From Thalassobacillus pellis (GTDB lineage Bacteria > Bacillota > Bacilli > Bacillales > Halobacillaceae), in contig NZ_JAFBDO010000003.1 of assembly GCF_016908295.1 (NCBI RefSeq), positions 543,731 through 607,730 of the forward strand: 64,000 nucleotides of DNA. Direction: 5' to 3'. The notes below the pieces were generated by a model that saw nothing but the letters and a program-made list of their open reading frames with translations, searched no databases and was not told the DNA's origin. The first letter of the stretch is position 1. Each line of letters starts with the position of its first letter. The translations under genes and the position numbers were made by a program. Positions 1-9,032 of this stretch are shown here, one piece after another.

Positions 1-767
1 CCATTAATGTCCTTCTGGAGAGGGGCATCATCCCAATCATCAATGAAAATGACACCATTACGATCGATCGCTTGAAATTTGGCGACAATGATACCTTGTC
101 AGCTAAGGTAGCCGCTCTTGTCGATGCAGATAAATTAATCATTTTGTCAGATATCGACGGGCTGTATGATGCGGATCCTAGAAAGAACAAAGATGCTAAG
201 TTATTGGAAAAAGTATATGAAATCACTCCAGAAATCGAAGCAGCTGCAGGGGATCCTGGCAGTGCGGTCGGTACTGGGGGCATGAAATCAAAAATCGATG
301 CATTCAAGATTACAATGGCTTCCGGAATCTCAGCCTTTTTAGGAAAGGCAAACCGTCCGAATGTGGTGTATGATGCTGTCTATCACGATGCTGTCGGTAC
401 GTATTTCGAGCCGAAACCAGATACTGAGAATCTTGATCACAAAAAGCAATGGATTGCTTTCAACTCCGGTCCAGAAGGAAAAGTGATTATTGATCAGGAT
501 GCAAAAGAAACAATTGTCGAACAGAAGAAGAGTCTTTCCCCTTCTAACATCCATCATGTCAGCGGGCGCTTTAAAAAAGGAGCCGTCGTAAGAATCATGG
601 GAGTGCATGGGGAAGAAATCGGATTAGGAGTCGTCAATTATTCATCCGAGACAATCAGTAAAATGGTAAGTTTAACAATGGATGAACTAGCAAGCTATGA
701 ACAAGCTGCCATAGAAAAAGAAGACTTTGTCTGTCACCTTGAAGTTTCCGTGCCCGTAGGCGTTTGA
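1..767 (+). CDS. proB: Glutamate 5-kinase, C-terminal part (5' end outside window)
   Basis: Catalyses ATP-dependent phosphorylation of glutamate, the first step of proline synthesis in the cytoplasm. The frame is open from the window edge and begins inside the amino-acid kinase domain with a GIIPIINEND-type motif followed by FGDND. The kinase fold runs to about residue 130 of the visible part (GTGGMKSKIDAFK lies in it). The last 80 or so residues fit a PUA domain, as in full-length ProB. It ends 16-19 bases before proA and shares an operon with it. The family and direction are clear; only the missing start makes it partial. Confidence 0.95.
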   Translation, partial: INVLLERGIIPIINENDTITIDRLKFGDNDTLSAKVAALVDADKLIILSDIDGLYDADPRKNKDAKLLEKVYEITPEIEAAAGDPGSAVGTGGMKSKIDAFKITMASGISAFLGKANRPNVVYDAVYHDAVGTYFEPKPDTENLDHKKQWIAFNSGPEGKVIIDQDAKETIVEQKKSLSPSNIHHVSGRFKKGAVVRIMGVHGEEIGLGVVNYSSETISKMVSLTMDELASYEQAAIEKEDFVCHLEVSVPVGV

Positions 768-786
768 AAATCTAAGGAGGTAAATG

Positions 787-2049
787 ATGACAACCATTAA
801 ACAAAGTGTGAATGTTGAAGAACAGGCGATTTTGGCTAAAAAGGCTTCCAAAAAGCTCAGCATCCTGACTACCGAAGAAAAAAATGAAGCATTAAATAAG
901 CTGGCTGATGTACTGGAAGCTGAGTACGAAACGATTCTGGCTGCCAATGAGAAAGATTTGGAAAATGGACGCGAGCAAGGATTTGAAGATGCATTCATGG
1001 ATCGTCTGTCTCTCAGCAAAGAAAGAGTTTTCGACTTTGCCAATGGTCTTCGTGAAGTGGCAAAGCTCGATGACCCTACTGATCACGTCATTTCTCAATG
1101 GACATTGGATAATGGGCTTGATGTTAAAAAGGTAACTGTACCGCTTGGGGTTATTGGCATGATTTATGAAGCACGACCTAATGTGACCGTCGATTCCACA
1201 GGTCTGGCGTTAAAGTCCGGCAATGCTATTGTATTGAAAGGCGGTTCGTCTGCTATTAATTCCAATCGCGCAATTGTGGAGGTCATCCATCGCGGACTGG
1301 AATCCACGAAGATTCCTAAAGAAGCCGTCCAGTTTATCGATAGCACAGCACGAGAAGCCACTCAGCAGCTTTTCACCATGAAAGAGCACGTCGATGTACT
1401 GATCCCTCGTGGAGGAGGATCACTCATCAGCGCAGTTGTAAATAATGCAACTGTACCGGTACTGGAAACCGGTGTAGGTAACTGCCATATCTACATTGAT
1501 GTCGATGCAGATGTGGAGAAGGCGTTGAATATTCTCGTGAATGCTAAAACAGATCGCCCTGCTGTTTGTAATGCAGCCGAAACATTGGTCGTTCATAAAG
1601 AATGGCTGGATAAGCATAAGGATGCTTTGATTGATATATTGACAGCTAACGATATCAACGTCCATGGTGATGAATATGCTGTGAAGATTTTCCCTGATGC
1701 TGTGCCAGCAGGAGAATCTGATTGGGCAAATGAATATTTGAGCAAGGATCTTGCCGTAAAAGTTGTTGATGGTGTGGAAGAAGCAATCGCTCATATCGAA
1801 ACTTATGGCACGAAGCATTCCGAAGCAATCGTTACGGAAAATGAGCAGCATGCAAAGACATTCCTTCAGCTGGTAGATGCCGCAGCACTTTATCATAATG
1901 CTTCTACCCGTTTCACAGATGGGGGAGCACTTGGATTCGGTGCGGAAATTGGTATTTCCACACAGAAGCTTCATGCGCGTGGTCCAATGGGGCTTCCAGC
2001 CTTGACAACCATTAAATATATCATGACAGGTAACGGACAAATCCGATAA
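787..2049 (+). CDS. proA: Gamma-glutamyl phosphate reductase
   Basis: NADPH-dependent reduction of gamma-glutamyl phosphate to glutamate semialdehyde, the second proline step; it partners with ProB. About 420 residues, close to the usual 415. Aldehyde-dehydrogenase-type fold with VTVPLGVIGMIYEARPNVT in the coenzyme domain and the catalytic Cys in the DRPAVCNAAETLVVH segment. Two ATG codons stand in tandem at 784 and 787. The AAGGAGG at 774-780 is only 3 bases from the first and 6 from the second, so 787 is preferred. A strong terminator follows. Confidence 0.95.
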   Translation: MTTIKQSVNVEEQAILAKKASKKLSILTTEEKNEALNKLADVLEAEYETILAANEKDLENGREQGFEDAFMDRLSLSKERVFDFANGLREVAKLDDPTDHVISQWTLDNGLDVKKVTVPLGVIGMIYEARPNVTVDSTGLALKSGNAIVLKGGSSAINSNRAIVEVIHRGLESTKIPKEAVQFIDSTAREATQQLFTMKEHVDVLIPRGGGSLISAVVNNATVPVLETGVGNCHIYIDVDADVEKALNILVNAKTDRPAVCNAAETLVVHKEWLDKHKDALIDILTANDINVHGDEYAVKIFPDAVPAGESDWANEYLSKDLAVKVVDGVEEAIAHIETYGTKHSEAIVTENEQHAKTFLQLVDAAALYHNASTRFTDGGALGFGAEIGISTQKLHARGPMGLPALTTIKYIMTGNGQIR

Positions 2050-2055
2050 TGCCTC

Positions 2056-2092
2056 AAAAAAAGGACACTCCAGAATAGGGGTGTCCTTATTA
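2056..2092 (+). terminator. Rho-independent terminator of proBA
   Basis: The stem AAGGACACTCC pairs with a GGGGTGTCCTT arm around a short loop. It lies directly behind the proA stop codon and before the unrelated bioY unit. The T tract is weak (TTATTAATT), so efficiency is uncertain. Confidence 0.7.
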
Positions 2093-2098
2093 ATTGGG

Positions 2099-2152
2099 AA
2101 TAAATGTTTCTCGCGGGGAAGTCGCTCGACTTCCCCGCGAGAAACATTTATT
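2099..2152. repeat. Perfect 26-bp inverted repeat with 2-base loop
   Basis: Positions 2099-2124 are the exact reverse complement of 2127-2152, separated by CT. The core is GC-rich (TCGCGGGGAAGTCG and its complement) inside AT-rich ends. No T run follows on either strand, so it is not a standard terminator. A related but imperfect hairpin occurs near 25488-25545. It may be a member of a dispersed intergenic hairpin family. Confidence 0.85.
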
Positions 2153-2193
2153 TCCATATGGAGTTTTTTCAGCGGATGTGTTAATCTGTTTAA

Positions 2194-2221
2194 TGTAAAC
2201 TTTAAAAATAATCGGTTAACA
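2194..2221 (+). promoter_or_regulatory. Candidate BirA (biotin repressor) operator before bioY
   Basis: TGTAAAC at 2194-2200 and GTTAACA at 2215-2221 form an inverted pair 14 bases apart, 35 bases upstream of bioY. The half-sites and geometry resemble Firmicute BirA operators (TTGTWAAC inverted repeat). Binding is inferred from this likeness and from the biotin function of the next gene. Confidence 0.6.
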
Positions 2222-2255
2222 AACGGCATCACTTTTATCAGGGGAGGAATTACAT

Positions 2256-2855
2256 ATGAAGAAAAATAGATGGTCTACGCTTGATCTTACTATGGGAAGC
2301 TTGTTTGTTGCATTGACTGCAATCGGAGCAAACATCACCTCGATTGCTCCATTCCTTGTCATCGGTGGCGTTCCAATCACGCTGCAAACATTCTTCGCGA
2401 TCCTTGCAGGTATTGTCCTTGGAAGCAGGCTCGGTGCTTTCTCTATGTTTGTCTATATGCTTCTGGGTTTGGCTGGGGCTCCAATCTTTGCTCAATTCAA
2501 GGGAGGGGCAGGCATCATCATGGCCCCGACATTCGGTTTTATCGTTTCATTTATCATCCTTGCCTTTGTAGCAGGAAAAATCGTGGAAACAAAACGTACT
2601 TTTCCAAGGTATATCATTGCATCCATTACAGGTTTGATCATTAACTACGTAATCGGAACCAATTGGATGTACGCTGCTTATCAACTATGGTTCGAGGCAC
2701 CTGGTGATTTGAGCTATCAGGTGGTATGGGGCTGGATGATGGTCCCACTTCCTAAAGATATTGTGCTGGCAGTCGCAGCAGCAGTCGTCGGATACAATTT
2801 GGAAAAAGGAGCACTCTCCAGAAGTCAATTCCGTCGTCAAAACAACGCAGCATAA
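2256..2855 (+). CDS. bioY: Biotin transporter S component BioY
   Basis: Substrate-binding integral membrane subunit of an ECF-type biotin importer. At 199 residues with about six hydrophobic segments it has the family size. The N-terminal GxxFVALTAIGANI region, the GGVPITLQTFFAILAG segment and a long central LGSRLGAFSMFVYMLLGLAG helix are typical of BioY. The start has GGGAGG 8 bases upstream. It is a single-gene unit with its own terminator. No ECF ATPase or T component is encoded nearby, so it would use a shared energizing module encoded elsewhere or act alone. Confidence 0.9.
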   Translation: MKKNRWSTLDLTMGSLFVALTAIGANITSIAPFLVIGGVPITLQTFFAILAGIVLGSRLGAFSMFVYMLLGLAGAPIFAQFKGGAGIIMAPTFGFIVSFIILAFVAGKIVETKRTFPRYIIASITGLIINYVIGTNWMYAAYQLWFEAPGDLSYQVVWGWMMVPLPKDIVLAVAAAVVGYNLEKGALSRSQFRRQNNAA

Positions 2856-2857
2856 AA

Positions 2858-2902
2858 AGGTGCCAGATACTCTGCTTGAAAGAGTAACTGGCATCTTTTT
2901 TT
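2858..2902. terminator. Terminator between bioY and thiF
   Basis: A 16-base stem (AGGTGCCAGATACTCT with AGAGTAACTGGCATCT, one mismatch) is followed by a run of seven T. It lies immediately after the bioY stop and ends at the thiF stop of the convergent operon. Confidence 0.85.
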
Positions 2903-3917
2903 ATCCTACTATTTTATAATAAAGCCTTCTTGCTTCAGCAATATCTTTGGTTCCATGGACGAGTACCCTTCCGTCTTTGAAAAAAACCATGCGGTGGTCG
3001 TTCAACGTATAGGAGAGCAAAAAGGGGTTTTGTTTTATTTCCCCGTCGTGCAGTCGCCTTCGCAATGTGTCAAAGTCTCGTTCCATTCTCTCCGGAGGGC
3101 GAATCTGGACCGTGTCTCGCCCGCAGAGTACTGCTGTTTTTGTTTGAGATTCAGGCGAAAGATAAGGGTAGTCTCTGTTTCCCCCGCATGATCTGCATTC
3201 GGGATTTTTGACAGTATTCACTTTGATAGCTTGATAATGATGATTCCACATATCGAATGATATCAGTTTACCGTGAAGGGCTTGTTCGTCTCCCACTAAT
3301 ATTTTCAAAACTTCTGCTACCTGATGGGCGGTGACCATTTGGACAGCAGGGCTGATGATTCCTGCCGTATCACACGTGGCACCCCCGATAGGCACTGTTT
3401 CCAGCAGGCAGTTAAGGCACGGGGTTTTTCCTGGAACAATGGTGTAAGTAAGACCGTAACTGCCGACGCAGCCACCATATACCCAGGGTTTATCATGTTT
3501 TTGGGAAATATCATTAATCAAGAGGCGAGTATCAAAGTTATCAGTAGCGTCGATAATTACATCGGCATCCGGTGCGAGCTTCTCGAGTTCTTCCACTTGT
3601 ACATCCATTACATGGGAGAAAATTGATATCCCGGAATTAATGGCAGACAATCTTTCTTTTGCGGCAACGGCTTTAGGCATTCGGTTTTCAGCATCCTTTT
3701 CTGAAAAAAGCTGTTGCCTTTGCAGATTACTGAACTCTACATAATCACGATCTACAATCGTCATTTTTCCCACACCGGCACGGGCCAACTGTTCTGCATT
3801 GCTCGTCCCGAGGGCCCCTGCTCCTATTATCAATACATGTTTTGCTTCCAGTTGTTCCTGCCCCTCTTTACCAATTGGGGAAAAAAGGACTTGTCGCGAG
3901 TAGCGATCATCCTTCAT
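2901..3917 (-). CDS. thiF: ThiS adenylyltransferase ThiF
   Basis: Activates the C-terminal glycine of ThiS by adenylation for sulfur transfer in thiazole synthesis. E1-like fold of about 338 residues. The start region reads RYSRQVLFSPIGKEGQ, then IIGAGALGTSNAEQLARAGV forms the nucleotide-binding loop. Zinc ligands are the pairs CLNC and CRSC. The ThiF-type C-terminal tail (KDGRVLVHG and on) is present. The start at 3917 follows GGAGGAGGA, which also encodes the terminal glycines of ThiS. Longer in-frame starts inside thiS have no ribosome binding site. Last gene of the thi operon. Confidence 0.9.
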   Translation of the reverse strand: MKDDRYSRQVLFSPIGKEGQEQLEAKHVLIIGAGALGTSNAEQLARAGVGKMTIVDRDYVEFSNLQRQQLFSEKDAENRMPKAVAAKERLSAINSGISIFSHVMDVQVEELEKLAPDADVIIDATDNFDTRLLINDISQKHDKPWVYGGCVGSYGLTYTIVPGKTPCLNCLLETVPIGGATCDTAGIISPAVQMVTAHQVAEVLKILVGDEQALHGKLISFDMWNHHYQAIKVNTVKNPECRSCGGNRDYPYLSPESQTKTAVLCGRDTVQIRPPERMERDFDTLRRRLHDGEIKQNPFLLSYTLNDHRMVFFKDGRVLVHGTKDIAEARRLYYKIVG

Positions 3918-3921
3918 ATCG

Positions 3922-4125
3922 TTATCCTCCTCCGACAAAACGGACAAGTTCAATCGTATCATTCGATTGAAGGTTTGCCCCTTGGAAATTGTCTTTTGAA
4001 ACGATTTCTTTGTTCTGTTCGACAATTACCATTTTAGCATCCAAGCCAAAATAATGTAATAAATCAGCTACCGTTTCAACTTCCTTGGGGAGCTGTTTTA
4101 TTTTACCATTCACTTGTATCTCCAC
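3922..4125 (-). CDS. thiS: Sulfur carrier protein ThiS
   Basis: Small ubiquitin-like carrier that brings sulfur as a C-terminal thiocarboxylate to ThiG. 67 residues, ending in FVGGG as the B. subtilis protein does. IVEQNKEIV and the terminal diglycine are diagnostic. The GGA GGA GGA codons of the tail double as the Shine-Dalgarno for thiF. Its start overlaps the end of tenI by 23 bases, so the two are translationally linked. Confidence 0.93.
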   Translation of the reverse strand: MEIQVNGKIKQLPKEVETVADLLHYFGLDAKMVIVEQNKEIVSKDNFQGANLQSNDTIELVRFVGGG

Positions 4126-4717
4126 GCTTTATCGCCTCCATGTAATGGGAAATTACCGATTGCGGATCAACAGTATCCATTAAGCCAGACATGACGGCAA
4201 CTCCACCTGCGCCTGTCTTACTCACTTTATGAATGATGCGAGGGGTAATACCTCCAATCGCTATGACAGGAATATTCACCTGGTTAACGACCCGCTCTAA
4301 TAATTCTAGTCCACGGGCAGGTTGGTCAGGCTTAGATTTACTGGGAAAGATATGTCCGCACATTACGTAGTCAGCCCCTGCATTTTCAGCAACGACGGCT
4401 TCTTTTTCGGAATGAATAGATTTTCCAATACGTAACGCAGGAAACGCTGTCCGGGCATCAGATGTATTTATGCTGTGAAAAGCTAACTGGACACCGGCAA
4501 CCCCAAGTGCATGCGCCACATCAATGCGGTCATTTATAATTATTTTGGTAGGAGGGATGCCAAGGTTCATCATTTGCTCGACACCCTTACCTATATCTTT
4601 TGCCGACTTCATTTTTTCCCGCAAATGAAAAAAGTCAACATAAGGTGTCAATGGGGCAGCCCATTCAGCGAATTTTCCTAATGGCCATTCTCCATTGGAA
4701 ATAAGATGGAATTCCAT
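4103..4717 (-). CDS. tenI: Thiazole tautomerase TenI
   Basis: TIM-barrel protein of the ThiE/TenI family, 204 residues. TenI aromatizes the thiazole phosphate made by ThiG. FHLREKMKSAKD, IIINDRIDVAHALGVAGVQL and the phosphate-binding VIAIGGITP segments are visible. The position between thiH and thiS inside a thiazole operon favours TenI over ThiE (thiamine phosphate synthase), which is similar in sequence. It begins 2 bases after the thiH stop. Confidence 0.85.
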   Translation of the reverse strand: MEFHLISNGEWPLGKFAEWAAPLTPYVDFFHLREKMKSAKDIGKGVEQMMNLGIPPTKIIINDRIDVAHALGVAGVQLAFHSINTSDARTAFPALRIGKSIHSEKEAVVAENAGADYVMCGHIFPSKSKPDQPARGLELLERVVNQVNIPVIAIGGITPRIIHKVSKTGAGGVAVMSGLMDTVDPQSVISHYMEAIKRGDTSEW

Positions 4718-4719
4718 CC

Positions 4720-5835
4720 CTAATCCTCTGCTCCAATAATCTGCCAGTCCTTCATCACGGGCTGATATCCTTTTGAATATAGCAGCTTACGGATAGCGGC
4801 AACGCTGCGATCATCGGATATTTCAAATTGACTTTGGGTGTTATCCGGTTCCGAATATCCCCCGACCTCCGTCGAAGAAGCTGCAGACATTTTAGTGACA
4901 CCAAGCGGAATCAGTTGATTGCGCAAAAATTCCGATTCTCTTGTGGAGAGTGTGATGCCTGCTCGCGGGATGAATAAGCGCAATGCCAGCATTGCCTGTA
5001 CCAGGTTTTTATCGGTTACATCTGTTTTAGGTTGATAGCTCCCGGCATGTGGTCTCATTCGAGGAAAAGAAACCCCAATTTCTGTTTCCAAATATTTTGT
5101 CTGCAAGTAATCAGCATGAAGGCCGGCTATAAAACTTTCTTTTCGCCAATCATCCAGACCAAGCAATGCCCCGATATTGACAGAACGCATCCCGGCTTTA
5201 CACCCTCGCTCCGGGGTATCCAGGCGATAACGATAATTACGCTTCGGCCCTTTGGTGTGAAGCTCGCGGTAAACTTCCTCGTCATATACCTCCTGATATA
5301 CAGTTAAGCCATCAATACCACTTTCCACCAGCTCCTCGTACTCCGTGGTATCAAGCGGCTGGATTTCTATCCCCACTGATGAAAAATACTTGGATAATAC
5401 GGTCATGATCTCCTTTAAGTAGGATATGGAAGAATGAATCCGGGATTCACCGGATAAAAGTAGTACATGCTCAATCCCCATTTCTGTGATTGCTTTTGCT
5501 TCCTTCTCTACCTCAGACAGGGTCAACCGCCTTCTTGGAAAAACATTATCCACACTGAAACTGCAATATTTACAGGTGTTGACACAGTAATCCGATACGT
5601 ACAGTGGAAGGAACAGCTGCATTGTCCATCCAAAATGCTGTACAGTTTTCTGATGTGCGAGTCTCGCCATATCTTCTAGATACGATTCTGCAGCTGGTGA
5701 TAACAAAGCAAAGTAATCAGCTGTGGTAAGCATATCCTTTGTCAGGGCAGATTCCACTTGCATGCTGGTTACCTCATGAAACTTGGCTGAAAAGGGAATT
5801 TGTTTTAGTTTTTCATATTTGTGATAGAAACTCAT
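4720..5835 (-). CDS. thiH: 2-iminoacetate synthase ThiH (radical SAM)
   Basis: Cleaves tyrosine with a 5'-deoxyadenosyl radical to supply dehydroglycine to ThiG. The radical-SAM cluster motif C-x3-C-x2-C is seen as CVNTCKYCSF near residue 86, in the typical LYVSDYC context. 371 residues matches the family. Most aerobic bacilli use the flavoprotein ThiO for this step, so the oxygen-sensitive ThiH is notable here. The start codon overlaps the thiG stop by one base (TGATG). Confidence 0.9.
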   Translation of the reverse strand: MSFYHKYEKLKQIPFSAKFHEVTSMQVESALTKDMLTTADYFALLSPAAESYLEDMARLAHQKTVQHFGWTMQLFLPLYVSDYCVNTCKYCSFSVDNVFPRRRLTLSEVEKEAKAITEMGIEHVLLLSGESRIHSSISYLKEIMTVLSKYFSSVGIEIQPLDTTEYEELVESGIDGLTVYQEVYDEEVYRELHTKGPKRNYRYRLDTPERGCKAGMRSVNIGALLGLDDWRKESFIAGLHADYLQTKYLETEIGVSFPRMRPHAGSYQPKTDVTDKNLVQAMLALRLFIPRAGITLSTRESEFLRNQLIPLGVTKMSAASSTEVGGYSEPDNTQSQFEISDDRSVAAIRKLLYSKGYQPVMKDWQIIGAED

Positions 5836-6611
5836 CAGTCATCCTCCCTTAAAAAGCCAGTCAAAGGAGACGAGGCTGCAGCCTGCAAAGCTTGTGCGCC
5901 GGGTTCTGCTAAGTACGCGCATCTTCCAGCTTCCACCGCATGGCTGAATGCGCGTGCCATAGCCACCGGATCAGCAGCCGTCGCGATTGCAGTGTTAACT
6001 AAAACAGCTGCAGCGCCCATTTCCATTGCTTCTGCCGCTTGGGAAGGTTTACCGATCCCTGCATCAACGATGATTGGTGCGTCGATTTCTTCAACCATTA
6101 CTTTGATTAAATCCTTCATTCGAATCCCCATGTTAGATCCAATTGGCGCGCCTAAAGGCATGACTGCAGCGGCTCCTGCTTCAGCCATCCGTTTACCGGC
6201 TGTGAGATCTGGTGACATATAGGGGAATACTTCGAATCCTTCCTCCACAAGCTGTTCTACTGTTTTAAGGGTTTCACTATTATCAGGGAGCAGATATTTC
6301 TGATCGGAAATCACTTCTACCTTAATCCAATTTCCCATCCCGGCAGCTTTAGCCAATCGGGCAATACGCACTGCTTCTTCTGAAGTTCTTGCTCCTGAGG
6401 TATTAGGCATCAGGGCAATATCACCAGGTAAATCATTCAAAATATACTGCCCGGAACCATTCAAATCTACCCGTCTGACGGCTACTGTCACTATTTCAGA
6501 TTGCGATGCTTCAACAGCTTCCTTCATCTGTCGGTGATCCGCGAACTTACCCGTCCCCAGCAGCAATCTGCTCTTTAACTGTCTGCCTCCAATTTGTAAT
6601 ACATCTTCCAT
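5835..6611 (-). CDS. thiG: Thiazole synthase ThiG
   Basis: Condenses deoxyxylulose phosphate, dehydroglycine and ThiS thiocarboxylate into the thiazole ring. [19 protein letters not shown] at the N terminus, [13 protein letters not shown] in the middle and the [26 protein letters not shown] phosphate-binding region are ThiG hallmarks. The start at 6611 follows AAAGGAGTG at ideal spacing and gives 258 residues; an ATG 42 bases upstream lacks a site. First gene of the thi operon, directly downstream of the TPP riboswitch and its terminator. Confidence 0.93.
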   Translation of the reverse strand: MEDVLQIGGRQLKSRLLLGTGKFADHRQMKEAVEASQSEIVTVAVRRVDLNGSGQYILNDLPGDIALMPNTSGARTSEEAVRIARLAKAAGMGNWIKVEVISDQKYLLPDNSETLKTVEQLVEEGFEVFPYMSPDLTAGKRMAEAGAAAVMPLGAPIGSNMGIRMKDLIKVMVEEIDAPIIVDAGIGKPSQAAEAMEMGAAAVLVNTAIATAADPVAMARAFSHAVEAGRCAYLAEPGAQALQAAASSPLTGFLREDD

Positions 6612-6673
6612 TTCTATCACTCCTTTTAATGATAAGGAAGAAATCGCTTCCATCCTTGAAGTAAAACTTGCAT

Positions 6674-6703
6674 TAAAAAAAGCCCACCCCGCAGGATGAG
6701 CTT
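6674..6703 (-). terminator. Attenuator terminator of the TPP riboswitch
   Basis: Read on the minus strand, AGCTCATCC, a short loop and GGGTGGGCT form a hairpin followed by seven T. It sits between the aptamer and thiG, as expected for transcription control by thiamine pyrophosphate. Confidence 0.88.
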
Positions 6704-6745
6704 ATTGAATACACTTCACACTTGATAAGCATGAAAGTTCCAACG

Positions 6746-6828
6746 AGCTTCCCTACGCAGATACTAATCAGGTCAGGTTCAAAGGGTCGGAAATACTTCC
6801 TCTCAGCCAACTAATGGCACCCCTAGCT
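6746..6828 (-). promoter_or_regulatory. TPP riboswitch (THI element)
   Basis: The minus strand carries the conserved blocks in order: GGGGTGCC, GGCTGAGAGG, ACCCTTGAACCTGA, then GTAGGGAAGCT, with AGCT ends that can close P1. This is the thiamine pyrophosphate aptamer. With the hairpin at 6674-6703 it would stop transcription of thiGH-tenI-thiSF when TPP is plentiful. Confidence 0.96.
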
Positions 6829-6995
6829 GTGTACATATACAAATGTTTTCTATAGTTAGCAGTTTAGCAAAAAAATTGACATCTTTGAACAGGAAAGTGT
6901 AAAAAATACAAATAAGCCCCATTTTGAAAGTGGTTTATTTCTTATTCAGCAGGTTAATGAGAGTTGTAAATTTCCAGAATTAAGGAGGAAATAGG

Positions 6996-7925
6996 ATGAA
7001 ACTATCTAATGATTACATACAGGAAGTAGTTAAAGAATGCCGGCCTTTTGCATCAGATGGAAAAGTCATCGACCACCTTCCAGGGAAGGATCAATCCCAT
7101 TTGACCAATCTAGGAATTACGATTGTTACTCCTGAGGGGGAGGTGTATTCAGCGGGGGAAGAAAAACACGCTTTCTCGATTCAAAGCATATCCAAAATAA
7201 TCAACTTAATGATGGCCCTGGAGGATTTCGGAGAGGAAACCGTCTTTCAGAAAGTTGATAAAGAACCAACAGATGATTTCTTCAATGCTATATCCAATTT
7301 GGAAAACTACGATCATCACCGCCCTTATAATCCGATGCTCAATTCAGGTGCTATTGCGATGGCAAGCTTGATCAAAGGAAGCACTGTTGAAGAGAGATTC
7401 GAAAGGGTGATGGCATTCACGAGAAAAATTACCAGCAACGAAAACGTAAGCATGGATAACGAAGTATATGAATCTGAAAAAAAGAACGATTCTAGAAACC
7501 GCTCACTCGCCTACTTTATGGAGAGCCTGGGCATCCTGCCACACCAGGAGCTTGAGCCCGCATTAGAATTGTACCTTAAGGTAAACTCCCTGGCTGTTAC
7601 ATCCCATGATTTGGCAAGAATTGGCTGTTTCCTTGCAGAAGGGGGGAAAGTGAACGGCGAACAGGTTATCCACCCACGCAACGTCCGTATTACTTTAGCC
7701 ATCATGATGACGTCCGGTATGTATAATGAATCCGGCTCTTTTGCAGTGGATGTGGGTTTTCCTTTGAAAAGCGGGGTGTCCGGAGGGATTACAGGTGCGG
7801 TCCCGGGGAAATTGGGCATCGGAATTATTGGGCCAGCCATTAACCAGAAAGGCAACAGTGTCGCCGGTGGAAAAGCACTCATTAAACTATCTGAAGATTT
7901 ATCCCTCAACCTTTTCCAAATGTAG
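6996..7925 (+). CDS. glsA: Glutaminase
   Basis: Hydrolyses glutamine to glutamate and ammonia. Serine-dependent beta-lactamase-like fold of 309 residues. The catalytic S-x-x-K is in SIQSISKIINLMMAL near residue 64. NPMLNSGAIAMASL and the C-terminal GVSGGITGAVPGKLGIGI segment are family signatures. AAGGAGG lies 7 bases before the ATG. It stands alone, divergent from the thi operon. In a halophile, glutamate supply may serve osmoadaptation, but that is inference. Confidence 0.93.
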   Translation: MKLSNDYIQEVVKECRPFASDGKVIDHLPGKDQSHLTNLGITIVTPEGEVYSAGEEKHAFSIQSISKIINLMMALEDFGEETVFQKVDKEPTDDFFNAISNLENYDHHRPYNPMLNSGAIAMASLIKGSTVEERFERVMAFTRKITSNENVSMDNEVYESEKKNDSRNRSLAYFMESLGILPHQELEPALELYLKVNSLAVTSHDLARIGCFLAEGGKVNGEQVIHPRNVRITLAIMMTSGMYNESGSFAVDVGFPLKSGVSGGITGAVPGKLGIGIIGPAINQKGNSVAGGKALIKLSEDLSLNLFQM

Positions 7926-8096
7926 CCGCGTTAAATTATTCCATTTTCGTTCTCCCATTTTCTGGTTCTCCTGGGGTAATTAATAGGGATGTAGCATTTC
8001 TGTAATCAAAGCGTAAGTTTATGTTGTTATTCTGAGAGGAATTAAAGAAATAAGTAATACTATGTTTAATTATCCATTGCCTTGGAGGGTGATTCG

Positions 8097-9032
8097 ATGA
8101 AAGGGATTATTTTAGCTGGAGGAAGCGGTACGAGACTTGCACCCAGCACGGATAGTATCAACAAGCATCTGCTGGCTGTCTATGATAAACCGATGATTTA
8201 TTATCCATTATCTGTGTTAATGCTGGCAGGGATTACCGATATTTTAATCATCAGTACAAAGGAAGATATGCCTCGTTTCAAGAAATTGTTGGGAGATGGC
8301 AGCTGCCTTGGTATTTCCTTATATTATGAAGCACAAGAGCGTCCAAATGGGATACCGGAAGCATTTATTGTCGGTGAATCTTTCATTGGCGATGATGATG
8401 TGACTCTCATCCTTGGCGACAATATTTTTTATGGCCAGGGACTGACCGATATGCTTCGACAAGCTATCCGCGAACATCATGGCGCGACTGTATTTGGCTA
8501 CCGCGTAGGGGATCCGCGCAGGTTCGGCGTTGTCGAATTTGATGAGAATCAGAAAGTCATTTCTCTCGAAGAAAAACCTGCAGATCCAAAGTCCGATTTC
8601 GCTGTGACAGGTCTTTATATCTATGATAACCGGGTAGTGAACATGGCTAAACATCTGGACTTTTCAGAAAGAGGAGAACTGGAAATAACCGATATCAATA
8701 AATTGTACCTTGAAAGGAACGATTTAAAAGTTCAGCTGCTGGGAAGAGGTTTTGCCTGGCTTGACGCGGGCACCCACGATTCATTGTTCGAAGCTTCCCA
8801 ATTCATAAAAAATATAGAGCAGCGTCAAGGCTTTAAAGTTGCCTGTATTGAAGAAATTGCCTATTACATGGGCTACCTCTCAAAAGAGGAATTATTTTTC
8901 AAAGGTAAATCGATGGAGAAAACGGATTATGGACAATATCTGATAGAAATTGCAAACCGAAAGCATGTAAAACAGTATTGGCAGGATGAGATTGACCAAA
9001 ACCCGATGATAGGATCGATTCCATATGAATAA
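8097..9032 (+). CDS. rmlA: Glucose-1-phosphate thymidylyltransferase
   Basis: Makes dTDP-glucose from glucose 1-phosphate and d[17 protein letters not shown] at the N terminus is the nucleotide-binding loop; [17 protein letters not shown] and [14 protein letters not shown] follow in the usual order. 311 residues, the longer family form with a C-terminal extension. The ATG at 8097 is preceded by TTGGAGGGTG; a TTG 15 bases earlier overlaps that site. First of seven tightly packed genes on one strand. A 170-base upstream region separates it from glsA and should hold the operon promoter. Confidence 0.93.
   Translation: MKGIILAGGSGTRLAPSTDSINKHLLAVYDKPMIYYPLSVLMLAGITDILIISTKEDMPRFKKLLGDGSCLGISLYYEAQERPNGIPEAFIVGESFIGDDDVTLILGDNIFYGQGLTDMLRQAIREHHGATVFGYRVGDPRRFGVVEFDENQKVISLEEKPADPKSDFAVTGLYIYDNRVVNMAKHLDFSERGELEITDINKLYLERNDLKVQLLGRGFAWLDAGTHDSLFEASQFIKNIEQRQGFKVACIEEIAYYMGYLSKEELFFKGKSMEKTDYGQYLIEIANRKHVKQYWQDEIDQNPMIGSIPYE

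Noticed and set aside
1420..2232. A 270-residue minus-strand ORF across proA
   Set aside because: It is antisense to a well-conserved enzyme gene, spans the proA terminator and palindrome, and resembles nothing known.
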